Shown here: one piece after another, positions 9,335 to 18,139 of the stretch
Layout of the letters: every line of letters starts with the position of its first letter
How positions within the stretch are numbered: the stretch's first letter is position 1
From: Candidatus Omnitrophica bacterium UBA6210
Lineage (GTDB): Bacteria > Omnitrophota > Gorgyraeia > Velamenicoccales > Velamenicoccaceae
Assembly: GCA_002421805.1 (NCBI GenBank)
Contig: DISM01000001.1
Span: forward strand, 71,857-135,856
DNA: 64,000 nucleotides
Reading direction: 5' to 3'
Translations under genes and position numbers: made by a program
Notes under the pieces: generated by a model
What the model was told of the DNA's origin: nothing
Database searches by the model: none
The model's input: the letters and a program-made list of their open reading frames with translations, nothing else

Positions 9335-10574
9335 AAACCTTTGCGAGACCTCCGATACCGATAAGGACGAGAAAGAGGCTGACACCCAGAAGGATCTTGA
9401 CGGAACCGAGACGGTCGGCCAGAGGGGCTGTCACCATCATGCTTGTCAAAAACGCCAGATGCACAACGACCTCAAGAGAGCTGAACACCTTGCCGCGCAT
9501 GGAGTTATCCGTCAGCTGATGCACCATGGTGTTAGAGATGACCATGACCGGCGAAACGACGAGGCCGAGAACAAAAACGAGCCCCATCGCCAATAAAAGA
9601 TTGGGCAGATGGATGACGGTCAAGACAAAACCAGATAGTACCACTCCCGCACCCAGGATACAAGCAAAAATCGTCCTCAAACCGTGGTCCTTGCGCCCAA
9701 GACGGCCATAGCCCAAAGAACCGACGAAAAGACCCAGCCCCAGGGCCACAACCAGAAGCCCCAGGTCTTTTGTGACAGACGCAAAGACCTCCTGGACGAA
9801 AACGATCGAGACAACGTAAACGGCGCCCAAAGCGGCCCAAAGCAAAAAGAGGACGCCGAAACAAGAGCTTATGCGCGGGTCTTTTCTTAAAAATAAGACA
9901 GCCTCTCTCATCTCTTGAAGCGCGGATTTGCGGATAACGTCCGCAATATCCCTGCCGACCTCGATCAGTCTCTCCTTTTTGGCCTGGCGGATGACTTTTG
10001 TGCTCAAAAAAAAGATCATGATGCCTGAAATCAGAAAGCTGGCGCCGTCGATCGTAAAACCGCCCTGGGCCCCCACCATACCGACGAGAATACCCCCTAG
10101 GCCGAAACCAAGCATGGCGGCAACCATCCCCGTCGTATTCACAAGAGAATTCGCCAAAAGCAGGTCGTCGGCTTTCACCAGGTCGGGGATAATGGACATC
10201 TTGGCCGGCACGTAAAATCGCGCTATGGAAAACACCACGAAGACAACGATATAGACAGGCCACAGAGAGGGCAAGCGCATGAGCCAAAAAGGAATAAGAA
10301 GGATCAGAATACCCCGAAGAATATCACAGACGACCATGGTCCGGCGCCTGTCCCATCGGTCCACGTAGACGCCGGCAAGAGGCCCGATCAAAAACACAGG
10401 CGCAATGGTAAAAGCCATGATCTTGGCCATCTGCGTCGTGGACCCGGGTGCATAACGATATACCAGGGCGATCAAGGCCATCTGGTCAAGTCTGTCGCCG
10501 AATTGTGAGATGATCTGCGCCAGCCAGAGAAGAGAAAAATTACGGTTTCGTAGAATATTGCGGAATCGCGCCAT
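9312..10574 (-). CDS. MFS transporter, EntS-like
   Basis: 420 residues with about twelve membrane segments. It begins RNRNFSLLWLAQIISQFGDRLDQ, as in the EntS-like exporter branch, and the loop after helix 2 reads VYVDRWDRRRTMV, the MFS signature. The substrate cannot be read from sequence. It overlaps rnfC by 23 bases and may be the first gene of the rnf transcript. Function in small-molecule export is inferred from family. Confidence 0.85.
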   Translation of the reverse strand: MARFRNILRNRNFSLLWLAQIISQFGDRLDQMALIALVYRYAPGSTTQMAKIMAFTIAPVFLIGPLAGVYVDRWDRRRTMVVCDILRGILILLIPFWLMRLPSLWPVYIVVFVVFSIARFYVPAKMSIIPDLVKADDLLLANSLVNTTGMVAAMLGFGLGGILVGMVGAQGGFTIDGASFLISGIMIFFLSTKVIRQAKKERLIEVGRDIADVIRKSALQEMREAVLFLRKDPRISSCFGVLFLLWAALGAVYVVSIVFVQEVFASVTKDLGLLVVALGLGLFVGSLGYGRLGRKDHGLRTIFACILGAGVVLSGFVLTVIHLPNLLLAMGLVFVLGLVVSPVMVISNTMVHQLTDNSMRGKVFSSLEVVVHLAFLTSMMVTAPLADRLGSVKILLGVSLFLVLIGIGGLAKVYGQDRRA

Positions 10575-10591
10575 AGAGAAGTTAACCGGTG

Positions 10592-10615
10592 AACCCGTTA
10601 ACCGGTTAACGGGTT
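10592..10615. repeat. Perfect 24-base palindrome
   Basis: AACCCGTTAACC followed directly by its reverse complement, flanked by more copies of GTTAACCGGT (from 10581). It lies between tRNA-Thr and the MFS gene. Role unknown: protein-binding site or terminator-like cruciform are both possible. Confidence 0.6.
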
Positions 10616-10624
10616 AACAAAATA

Positions 10625-10697
10625 AGCCGATGAGAGGGATTGAACCTCCGACCCGCGCTTTACGAAAGCGCTGCTCTACCAACTGAGCTACATCGGC
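10625..10697 (-). tRNA. tRNA-Thr, anticodon CGU
   Basis: Full cloverleaf on the minus strand: acceptor GCCGATG/CATCGGC, D arm GCTC...GAGC, anticodon stem GCGCT/AGCGC with loop TTCGTAA (anticodon CGT), T arm with loop TTCAATC. No CCA is encoded. The discriminator base would be T. Reads ACG codons. Confidence 0.95.
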
Positions 10698-10815
10698 ATG
10701 AAATCTATTCTAACCGATTGTCCCTGCGTTCCGCCGTTGGCGGAAGTCGGGCAACTAGATCGGCACACAAGACGCACTTGAGAATGTCTGATTATAACAA
10801 AAGTCTTTTTTAAAC

Positions 10816-12342
10816 TCAAGAGGGGATTTGCCTCCTTCTTTTCAAGATCACAACTATCAGAAAAATAAACAGATAGATGCCCATGAGGGTCATAAAAGAA
10901 AGACGAAATCCGCAAAAGGATACCCCGTGTATCCCGGCGAAAAACCTGTTGGTCCGCAGAAAAACGGATACCAAAAAATCGTCGGCTGCAGCCAGGTATC
11001 GCGCCGGCGGAACAAGCCATGAAAAGCACAAAAACGAAAAGCCGGCAGCCATCACGAGCCCAGCCAGGGGTACGATCACCACATTGGCAATCAAGCCGAT
11101 CAAAGACAAGTTGCCGAAGGCATAGGCGATCAGAGGCGCTGTCCCCAGCCAGGCGCAGAACGATACCGTCCCTCCCGCAGCCAGCCATCGGCCCCAACGG
11201 CCCAAAAAAGACGCCCGGGGCAGATATTTTTCAAATACGGCCGCCGGATCCACAAGAGGATATATCCAAAAAATAAAGAACACGCTCAAAAAAGACAGCT
11301 GGAACGCCCTGGAGGATAATTGAAGCGGATCGAAGAACAGGATCGTCAGGCCGCCGAGGCACAAGGCATTCAAAAACAGAGGGTTTCGCTCGACAATCAG
11401 GCAAAAGATGAACGCGCAAGACATGACGGTGGCGCGCACAACAGGAGCTGAAGCGCCCGTCAGAAGACAATAGGCACAAAGCAGAAGAGCCGTCAACACG
11501 GCCCTGACCTTGCCTCTCAGCCGCAATATCTTCAGAAGGACCATGACACCGAAGGCGATGATCCCGACATGCGACCCGCTGACGACAAAAATGTGCCAGG
11601 TCCCTGCCCTGACAGCATCCTCGCGCAACGCCTCCGGAAATTCCGTCCTCTTGCCCAAAAGGATGCCCTCAAGGATGCGTGCAGCCTCGCCTGAATGAAA
11701 AAGCCGGATACGCCGGGAAAAATATTGCCTGGCAAAAAACACCCCGCGGGCATATGCCGCAGCCCTGCTCCACCCCAGACGCGCCACAGGGGCCTGCAGC
11801 CAAAGAACCGCATTATCTCCCTTGGCCTGAAAAATCCTGCCCAAAGAACTCATCGGGGCCAGGCGGCCGCGGCACGCCACCCGGTCGCCGTAAAAAAGAA
11901 ACGGCTCTCTCTCCTGCGTCCCGGACGCTTGAGGCCGCAGGGCCTTTTTGACACGCACGCGCACGCGGCCGCCGGCGCGCACGCAACCGCCTTCCCGACA
12001 AAACTCCTGGACCTTCAGAGAGAAGTTCTCCGACGGGTCGTCATCTGTTACGACAACTCCCCGGATCTCGCAGGACCCCCTCCAGACGGCGACAATTTCT
12101 CGCGACGGCATTGTCCTGACGCTGACGGCATACATGCCCAGGAGGACCACGCAGCCGGCAGCGCAGCAAAGGAATCCTTTCGGCCGCCGCTGCGTCAAAC
12201 AACAAGCCGCCAAAACGAACAAAAGAAGGACGGGAAAATAAACCGGAGCCGGACGCAGGCCGACAGCCAAAAGGATGCCGAAGGCATAGCATACGGCAAA
12301 AGCCACAACTGGAGGTATAGAAACAAGATGACGCTCTTCCAT
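10816..12342 (-). CDS. comEC: ComEC/Rec2 family DNA-uptake channel without a beta-lactamase domain
   Basis: Inner-membrane channel for single-stranded DNA in natural transformation. An N-terminal membrane/OB-like region is followed by the competence domain with HIFVVSGSHVGIIAF and the LLTGASAPVVRATVM motif, and many membrane segments. At ~508 residues it stops after the competence domain and lacks the C-terminal metallo-beta-lactamase domain of ~750-residue ComEC proteins. ATG 12342 chosen; a TTG lies 9 bases upstream; neither has a good ribosome site. The partner comEA lies in the same operon. Confidence 0.88.
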   Translation of the reverse strand: MEERHLVSIPPVVAFAVCYAFGILLAVGLRPAPVYFPVLLLFVLAACCLTQRRPKGFLCCAAGCVVLLGMYAVSVRTMPSREIVAVWRGSCEIRGVVVTDDDPSENFSLKVQEFCREGGCVRAGGRVRVRVKKALRPQASGTQEREPFLFYGDRVACRGRLAPMSSLGRIFQAKGDNAVLWLQAPVARLGWSRAAAYARGVFFARQYFSRRIRLFHSGEAARILEGILLGKRTEFPEALREDAVRAGTWHIFVVSGSHVGIIAFGVMVLLKILRLRGKVRAVLTALLLCAYCLLTGASAPVVRATVMSCAFIFCLIVERNPLFLNALCLGGLTILFFDPLQLSSRAFQLSFLSVFFIFWIYPLVDPAAVFEKYLPRASFLGRWGRWLAAGGTVSFCAWLGTAPLIAYAFGNLSLIGLIANVVIVPLAGLVMAAGFSFLCFSWLVPPARYLAAADDFLVSVFLRTNRFFAGIHGVSFCGFRLSFMTLMGIYLFIFLIVVILKRRRQIPS

Positions 12343-12421
12343 GTTCTGCAAAAATCAGTCAATCACGGAAAAGCACTTGCGGGAAAGGACCTTTTTTGAG
12401 CGAGAGGTGCGTGCGGGAGAG

Positions 12422-12847
12422 CTACTTTTCCTGCTGGGCCGCGATACGCAGCCGTTCGATCCCCAGACCATTGAGAACATCCAGGACGCGCACGACGTTC
12501 TTGAACGGCGCCAAACGATCGACCTGGATAACGACCATCATGCCGGGTTGGGCTGCCTTCTTTTGCAACAGACGGTCCTCCAATTCCTTATACGTCACGA
12601 CCTCGCCTTCCAGGTAGAGCGGGCCCTCGCCGGAAAGGACGATCGTCACATAGCCGCCGGAGGAACCGGGGTTCATGACATGCTTGGCCGACGGCAAATT
12701 GACCTTGATCACCTTGGCCTTCGTCGGATTGAAGGTATACAAAAGACTGAACGAGATGAAGAAAAAGATAAACATGTTCAGGACGATGTCCGTCATGGCG
12801 ACAGACTCAAGATTGAACATGTATTTCCTTGTCGGCGCGATCTTCAC
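12422..12847 (-). CDS. ExbD/TolR family energy-transducing protein
   Basis: 141 residues: short cytoplasmic N-terminus, one membrane segment with the conserved Asp in AMTDIVLNMFIFFFISFS, and a periplasmic domain ending IERLRIAAQ. With the ExbB-like partner it would form a proton-driven motor. A GTG start at 12847 overlaps the partner's stop as GTGA, which is better supported than a longer frame upstream. No TonB or TolA gene is seen nearby, so the driven process is unknown. Confidence 0.9.
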   Translation of the reverse strand: MKIAPTRKYMFNLESVAMTDIVLNMFIFFFISFSLLYTFNPTKAKVIKVNLPSAKHVMNPGSSGGYVTIVLSGEGPLYLEGEVVTYKELEDRLLQKKAAQPGMMVVIQVDRLAPFKNVVRVLDVLNGLGIERLRIAAQQEK

Positions 12848-13464
12848 AGGACCCGGCCCCTCGTCAAAAGCTCCAGGAGTTGGGAGGAATAATCGTCCAG
12901 CTCGTGGGAAAAATATTTGATACGGCTGATAAAATAATTGTAACACAGGTAATACGGGATCGCGACAATGAGCCCTGCGGCGGTCGTGATCATAGCCTCG
13001 TAGATCCCTCCGGCGAGTGCGCTGACCGTCACGTCGTTACCGGCCTTCTCCCAGGCCATGAAAGCCCGGATGAGGCCCGTGATCGTCCCCAGAAAGCCCA
13101 TAAGGGGCGAAATGCCGACGACGGACACCAGTCCTCCCAGCCGTCTTTCCAGGGTCTTGACCGCATGGTTGCCCATGCGCTCCAAGAGCTTCTCAAGCTC
13201 CGGCCGGGACAAAAGCCGGTTTTCGATGGCCGCCGCATACATGGCCGCCAGGGGATATTCCTTCTTTTGGCTGCACGCCTCAAGGGCTTCCCTGTATTTG
13301 CCCTTATCGACGAGACCCAGGATCTCCCCGGAAAATTTCTGCATATCCAGGCGATAGACCCGGCGGATGACAATAAACCTCTCAACGATGATCCCGGCGC
13401 CGACGATGCTGGCCAGGACGATCGGAATCATCATGACACCGCCTTTAATGATGAAAAATAACAT
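12844..13464 (-). CDS. ExbB/TolQ/MotA family proton channel
   Basis: 206 residues with three membrane segments. The diagnostic region GISPLMGFLGTITGLIRAF and the later SALAGGIYEAMITTAAGLIVAIP are both present. It should assemble with the ExbD/TolR-like protein encoded immediately downstream. It sits between comEA and comEC genes, so the motor could serve the envelope in DNA uptake, but this is only positional inference. Confidence 0.92.
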   Translation of the reverse strand: MLFFIIKGGVMMIPIVLASIVGAGIIVERFIVIRRVYRLDMQKFSGEILGLVDKGKYREALEACSQKKEYPLAAMYAAAIENRLLSRPELEKLLERMGNHAVKTLERRLGGLVSVVGISPLMGFLGTITGLIRAFMAWEKAGNDVTVSALAGGIYEAMITTAAGLIVAIPYYLCYNYFISRIKYFSHELDDYSSQLLELLTRGRVL

Positions 13465-13526
13465 GCAAAGCCCCTTTCTGGCTGATGGCCCCCGGCTGGA
13501 AACCGACAGCTACCGGCATCTCGATG

Positions 13527-13865
13527 TCACCTGACAAACAAATATTTCTTGAAACCCAGGACTTTTTTGTCGCCGATCCCCTTCAAGACCTTCAGCTCCT
13601 CGACCGAGTTGAAGCGGCCCTTGAGCGAGCGGACCCTCAAGATCTCCTGCGCAGTCTTCTCGCCGATCCCGGGCACCGCCACCAGCTCCGCCACGGTCGC
13701 CCGGTTGAGGTCCACGACGCGGGGCGCCTGCGTATCCCCATAAACCTCGACAGTGCTCCTGTTGCAGCCGAAGGCCTTGCGTCCATGGGCCCAAAAAAGG
13801 CCCAGGCTCAAAAGGACACACAAAAAAATAAGGACTTTCCGTTCCTGATGGGTCAATGAAATCAT
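13527..13865 (-). CDS. comEA: ComEA-like helix-hairpin-helix DNA-binding protein
   Basis: 112 residues: an N-terminal membrane anchor (about residues 10-25), a short linker, and a tandem helix-hairpin-helix domain with VDLNRATVAELVAVPGIGEKTA and VLKGIGDKKV. In competent bacteria ComEA binds incoming double-stranded DNA in the periplasm. The ATG overlaps the leuS stop as ATGA. comEC follows two genes later. Confidence 0.93.
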   Translation of the reverse strand: MISLTHQERKVLIFLCVLLSLGLFWAHGRKAFGCNRSTVEVYGDTQAPRVVDLNRATVAELVAVPGIGEKTAQEILRVRSLKGRFNSVEELKVLKGIGDKKVLGFKKYLFVR

Positions 13866-16309
13866 GACACGACGATGCTGACAAGTTTTTTAGGCACAAC
13901 GATCATTTTTCGAATACTCTTGGAAGCTATCCACTCCTTGACCTTCGGATCATTCAGGGCCGCCTTTTTCACCTCGTTCTCATCCGCCACCATGCTCAAG
14001 ACGAGTTTGGAACGCACCTTGCCGTTGACCTGGACAACATAGGTCGCCTCTTCCTCGACCAAAAGAGACGGATCGAATGACGGCCACTGCGCGCTAAAAA
14101 CGCTCGCCTTTCCCCCCAGCATCCGCCACATCTCTTCGCAGATATGAGGCACAAAAGGCGCCAGCAAAATGACGATGGCCTTCACGGCTTCAGCCGCAAC
14201 GCTCGAGCGCTGTTCATCCTCGGTGAGCTTGTAGAGCTCGTTGACCAACTCCATGATGCCGGAGATCGCGGTATTGAACTTGAATCCCCCTTCCATATCG
14301 GAAGTGACCTTCCTGATCGTCTGATGCATCTTTTTGGCGACGCCGTCCAGGGCGTCCGATGACATGTTGCTGCCGCTGATCGCGCCGCCGCAACCGTCTG
14401 CCAGACGCCAGACGCGGTTCAGGAACCGCCAGGCGCCGTCCATGCCCTTGTCGTTCCAGTCCAGCTCCGCCTCAGGCGGGGCCGCAAAAAGGATGAAGAG
14501 TCTCAGCGTATCGGCGCCGTAATTTTTGATGATCTCGTCGGGGTCGACGATATTGCCCCTGGACTTGGACATGACCTCGCCTTCCTTGAGCACCATGCCC
14601 TGCGTCAGGAGACGCTGGAACGGCTCGCGGACGGCGACCAGCCCCATGTCCGACAAAAATTTCGTATAAAAACGCGAATACAGCAGGTGCAAAACGGCGT
14701 GTTCGATACCGCCGATATACTGGTCGACAGGCATCCAATAGGCGGCTTCCTGCTTGTCAAAAGGTGCTGTCGCGCACTGCGGAGAACAAAACCTTAAAAA
14801 ATACCACGACGAATCAATGAACGTCGCCATCGTGTCCGTTTCCCGGCGGGCCGGCTTGCCGCATTTGGGACACTTTGTATCGACGAATTCTTTGACCTTC
14901 GCCAGGGGACTTCCCCCTTCTCCGGTGAACGTCACGTCCTTGGGCAGAACGACCGGCAGGTCTTTTTCCGGCACGCCGACAATACCGCAAGACGTGCAAT
15001 AGATGACGGGGATGGGCGTCCCCCAATAACGCTGGCGCGAGATGAGCCAGTCGCGCAGCCGCCAGTGGACGGCGATCTTGCCCATCATCTTATCTTCCAT
15101 CCAGCAGGCGATCTTCTTCTTGGCGTCATTACTACCCTGGCCGTTGAAGGCGCCGGAATTGACCATGACACCTTCGGCCTCAAAGGCCTCCTGCATCGTC
15201 TCCAACGACAACGGCTGGTCTTTGGGCTGGATCACGATACGCATGGCCAGGCCGTGCTCTTTGGCAAACAGGAAATCCCTCTGGTCGTGCGTCGGCACGG
15301 CCATGATCGCGCCCGTCCCGTATTCCATCAAGACATAATCCGCGACCCAAACGGGGATCTTCTCGCCGTTGACGGGATTGACGGCATAAGCGCCTGCAAA
15401 ACATCCCTCTTTCTTGACGTCTTCTGCGACACGCGCCAGCTTGGTCTCTTTGGCGACGCGGTCGATGAAACGCAAGACTTCCTGTTCCTGCGGCTTCCCC
15501 GAGATAAGATTCTTCACCAAAGGATGCTCCGGGGCCAGGACCACATAGGTTGCGCCGAAAATCGTATCCGGCCGCGTCGTGAAAACCCTCAAGGTTTCGC
15601 CGTTCTCCAGCTTGAAAAATATCTCGACGCCATAGCTCTTACCGATCCAGTTCTTCTGCATCGCGATCACGCGTTCCGGCCAATTCTCCAATCTTCCCAG
15701 GTCATCCAGAAGGCGGTCGCTGTAGGCGGTGATCTTGAGATACCACTGTTCCAGCTCTTTCTCGACGACAGGCGTATGGCAGCGCCAGCAGCCGCCGTTG
15801 ACGACCTCCTCATTGGCCAGGGTCGTCTCGCAACTGGGGCACCAGTTGACGCTGGAGGCCTTCTTGTACGCCAGGCCGCGTTCCAGCATCTTCAAAAAAA
15901 TCCATTGGTTCCAGCGGTAATATTCCGGCAGGCAGGTAGAGACTTCCCTCTCCCAGTCATAGGAAAATCCCATGCGCAGGAGTTCCTGTTTCATCCAATC
16001 GATGCATTTGAGCGTCCATGTCTCTGGGTCCGACTGGTGTTTGATGGCGGCGTTCTCGGCAGGCTGGCCGAAGGCGTCGAATCCCATGGGATGCAGGACG
16101 CGGAAACCCTGCAGGATCTTGTAACGGGCCACAACGTCGCCGATGGTATAATTGCGCACATGCCCCATGTGGATACGCCCCGAAGGATAAGGAAACATCT
16201 CCAGGACGTAATACTTCGGCTTGGTCTTATCCGGGACGGCCCTGTAGAGCTTTTCCTCGGACCAAACCTTCTGCCACTTGTTTTCCAGATTTTTGAAATT
16301 GTAGTCCAT
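13862..16309 (-). CDS. leuS: Leucyl-tRNA synthetase
   Basis: Class I aminoacyl-tRNA synthetase that charges tRNA-Leu. The ATP-binding HIGH-type motif is HMGHVRNYT (near residue 48), the editing domain shows TTRPDTIFGATY, the zinc-like stretch is CPKCGKPARRETDTM, and the second signature is VMSKSRGNIVDPDEI. Length 815 residues, slightly shorter than the usual ~860. It follows nfo with a 34-base gap and heads the comEA-comEC genes. Essential housekeeping gene; identification secure. Confidence 0.98.
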   Translation of the reverse strand: MDYNFKNLENKWQKVWSEEKLYRAVPDKTKPKYYVLEMFPYPSGRIHMGHVRNYTIGDVVARYKILQGFRVLHPMGFDAFGQPAENAAIKHQSDPETWTLKCIDWMKQELLRMGFSYDWEREVSTCLPEYYRWNQWIFLKMLERGLAYKKASSVNWCPSCETTLANEEVVNGGCWRCHTPVVEKELEQWYLKITAYSDRLLDDLGRLENWPERVIAMQKNWIGKSYGVEIFFKLENGETLRVFTTRPDTIFGATYVVLAPEHPLVKNLISGKPQEQEVLRFIDRVAKETKLARVAEDVKKEGCFAGAYAVNPVNGEKIPVWVADYVLMEYGTGAIMAVPTHDQRDFLFAKEHGLAMRIVIQPKDQPLSLETMQEAFEAEGVMVNSGAFNGQGSNDAKKKIACWMEDKMMGKIAVHWRLRDWLISRQRYWGTPIPVIYCTSCGIVGVPEKDLPVVLPKDVTFTGEGGSPLAKVKEFVDTKCPKCGKPARRETDTMATFIDSSWYFLRFCSPQCATAPFDKQEAAYWMPVDQYIGGIEHAVLHLLYSRFYTKFLSDMGLVAVREPFQRLLTQGMVLKEGEVMSKSRGNIVDPDEIIKNYGADTLRLFILFAAPPEAELDWNDKGMDGAWRFLNRVWRLADGCGGAISGSNMSSDALDGVAKKMHQTIRKVTSDMEGGFKFNTAISGIMELVNELYKLTEDEQRSSVAAEAVKAIVILLAPFVPHICEEMWRMLGGKASVFSAQWPSFDPSLLVEEEATYVVQVNGKVRSKLVLSMVADENEVKKAALNDPKVKEWIASKSIRKMIVVPKKLVSIVVS

Positions 16310-16343
16310 GTTCTTTATCGTTTTCGGCGATAGCGCCGACGAT

Positions 16344-17186
16344 TCACGCCACCATCGACCTGAGCCGTTTCATATTCATCCCGTCTGAATGCGGCGTTTC
16401 TTTCGGTGTCTCCAGGATAAAGGCGGCTTCACGCAGCACAGGATGGTTGACGATGTATTTCAAGGCGGCGCCACCTATCAGGCCCTTTCCGATATGCTGG
16501 TGCCTGTCATGATGAGACGACTTGGGCGTCATCGAATCATTGAGATGGACGACATGGATGGCGCCCTTGCGCGTCTTCTCTTCGATCTGGGCCAGGAGCA
16601 TATCAACCACTTGCGGCCTGCGGATATCGAAGCCCGCTTCAAAGACGTGCGCCGTATCCAGGCATACGCCCAACCGATGGCTGTCTTTGACATGCTCAAA
16701 GATCCTGCGGTGATGGTCAAAAGTCGCTCCGAGCCACGATCCGGAGCCGGCCGTGTTTTCCAGAAGCAGCTTGACGCTCAGGCCCTTGGTCTCCTTAAAG
16801 ATCTCATCGACCGCCGCAATGAATGCCTTCAGTCCCTGGGGGAGCGTGCTGTTCTTATAGCTGCCCATATGGGTAACAACATACTCGGCGCCCAGGAGAG
16901 CGGCCTCCTGCATATCTTCGATATAGGCCGCGATGGATTTTTTATAAAGAGGGCCATAACTCGTTGCCAAATTTATAAGATAGGGCACATGGACCGCTAC
17001 AACCTCAACGCCCTGCTCTTTGCGTCTTTTTCTGAATTCCCTGGCGTCATCCTCCCCCAGCTCCAGCTGCCTCCACTGCCTGGGGTTCCGGGAAAAAATC
17101 TGCATGGCGCTACAGCCTAAGCTCGCCGCCCTATCGACAGATTCATAGATTTTCCCGCTTATAGAGACGTGGACACCCAGGAACAT
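16344..17186 (-). CDS. nfo: Endonuclease IV, AP endonuclease
   Basis: Zinc-dependent apurinic/apyrimidinic endonuclease for base excision repair. ATG at 17186 gives MFLGVHVSISG, the canonical family start (about 280 residues); a TTG start 69 bases upstream would add residues the family lacks. Metal ligands are visible in VTHMGSYK, LLLENTAGSG, GVCLDTAHVFEAG, HVVHLNDS and HDRHQHIGKG, and the C-terminal LETPKE. Likely first gene of the nfo-leuS-comEA operon. Confidence 0.95.
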   Translation of the reverse strand: MFLGVHVSISGKIYESVDRAASLGCSAMQIFSRNPRQWRQLELGEDDAREFRKRRKEQGVEVVAVHVPYLINLATSYGPLYKKSIAAYIEDMQEAALLGAEYVVTHMGSYKNSTLPQGLKAFIAAVDEIFKETKGLSVKLLLENTAGSGSWLGATFDHHRRIFEHVKDSHRLGVCLDTAHVFEAGFDIRRPQVVDMLLAQIEEKTRKGAIHVVHLNDSMTPKSSHHDRHQHIGKGLIGGAALKYIVNHPVLREAAFILETPKETPHSDGMNMKRLRSMVA

Positions 17187-17309
17187 GAGGGTTTTCTCGA
17201 GGCCTTTCGAAACGAATAGGGTGATATTAACATAAAACCGGAAAGGCTTCAACAATATTTGACGCCGCGGAGCCCGCGGCTTAACAGCCGCGGCCCCATC
17301 CTTTAAATA

Positions 17310-17338
17310 TTGACAACCCTAGCGGTCTATACTATGAT
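17310..17338 (+). promoter_or_regulatory. Sigma70-type promoter of tRNA-Ala
   Basis: Perfect TTGACA (17310-17315), 17-base spacer and TATGAT (17333-17338), 30 bases before the tRNA. One of the strongest promoter matches in the window. Confidence 0.75.
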
Positions 17339-17368
17339 TATTAAGCCATTTTAAACAATAAGTCTATT

Positions 17369-17444
17369 GGGGCTGTAGCTCAGCTGGGAGAGTGCCTGAC
17401 TGGCAGTCAGGAGGTCACGGGTTCGATCCCCGTCAGCTCCACCA
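17369..17444 (+). tRNA. tRNA-Ala, anticodon GGC, CCA encoded
   Basis: Cloverleaf: acceptor GGGGCTG/CAGCTCC, D arm GCTC...GAGT, anticodon stem CCTGA/TCAGG with loop CTGGCAG (anticodon GGC), T arm ACGGG/CCCGT with TTCGATC loop, and an encoded ACCA end. The last bases form the left arm of a 16-bp hairpin with the following DNA. Confidence 0.97.
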
Positions 17445-17704
17445 CTTTTTCCCGACAAGGGAAAAAGTGGTGGATGTCGAAATGAGCGTCAATGACCCGA
17501 CGAGGGTCATAGCGAATTTCGGCGCCACCACCAAAGTGTACCCTGTCGGAGCAAAAAAGTGGTGGATGTCGAAATAAGCGTTGCGTAGCGACAAACGAAG
17601 CAGCTTATTTTGACGCCACCTGCTTAATGCAGTCCCCGACAGAGGAAAAAGTTCGCCCGCCGCGCGGCGGGCAGGGATGTCCCGACGTTGCGTCGGGACG
17701 CCAC
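17438..17704 (+). repeat. Three tandem hairpin-bearing units downstream of tRNA-Ala
   Basis: A perfect 16-bp inverted repeat (17438-17453 with 17459-17474) joins the tRNA 3' end, TCCACCACTTTTTCCC, to its complement. Then three degenerate units follow, beginning near 17451, 17541 and 17634. Each starts with a CCCGACA-like box and AAAAAGT, and ends in GCCACC. Units 1 and 2 share AAGTGGTGGATGTCGAAAT. Each has its own inner hairpins, such as TGACCC/GGGTCA, AAATAAGC/GCTTATTT, and in unit 3 an 18-base palindrome at 17655-17672 plus GTCCCGACG/CGTCGGGAC. No gene is seen in 17445-17749. Confidence 0.75.
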
Positions 17705-17749
17705 CTTAATAACCTCCATTCATTTAAAGGTTGCGCCTAGCCCCGGCTT

Positions 17750-18139
17750 ATGAAGCCAAAACAAGGCATCCTCCTCTTTGGACTGATCGAAATCGGCATC
17801 GGCACCGTCACCTTGGCCGCGATAGGCCGCAATATCCTTGCGGGATTCCTTCCCAAGCCTCCCAATGTGCTCGCGTTCGTCGTGATCAGCAGCCTGATCT
17901 CTATCTGCCTGGGCGGGGGTATCCTTTTAAGGCGGCCCTATGCGAGAAAATTTCTGCTCTTTTTTGCGGGGTGGGTCATTCTCAGCAAGGTCCTGGTTTT
18001 CGCCGGCATCATCATCCTTTGCTGTGAGCTGGAAACAACCATCACGGCGGACGTCAAAAATATCATATCTATTTTCTACCATGCCCTGGTCATCGTCTAT
18101 TTCCATAGCCGGCCCATCAAAGCGGAGTTTAAAAAATGA
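17750..18139 (+). CDS. Small integral membrane protein, unknown function
   Basis: 129 residues with four hydrophobic segments (about residues 7-27, 42-60, 67-90 and 100-117) and short charged loops. No motif I recognise. Its stop overlaps the NfeD start as ATGA, so the two are probably translated together and it may act with the NfeD protein in the membrane. ATG 17750 chosen; the upstream sequence has no strong ribosome site. Confidence 0.7.
   Translation: MKPKQGILLFGLIEIGIGTVTLAAIGRNILAGFLPKPPNVLAFVVISSLISICLGGGILLRRPYARKFLLFFAGWVILSKVLVFAGIIILCCELETTITADVKNIISIFYHALVIVYFHSRPIKAEFKK

Noticed and set aside
15065..16333. Long plus-strand open frame opposite leuS
   Set aside because: It mirrors the reverse strand of a highly conserved synthetase and shows no family motif; the same holds for long frames opposite pckG, the PAS-GGDEF gene, hydB and rlmN. 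GC-rich third positions keep the opposite strand open.
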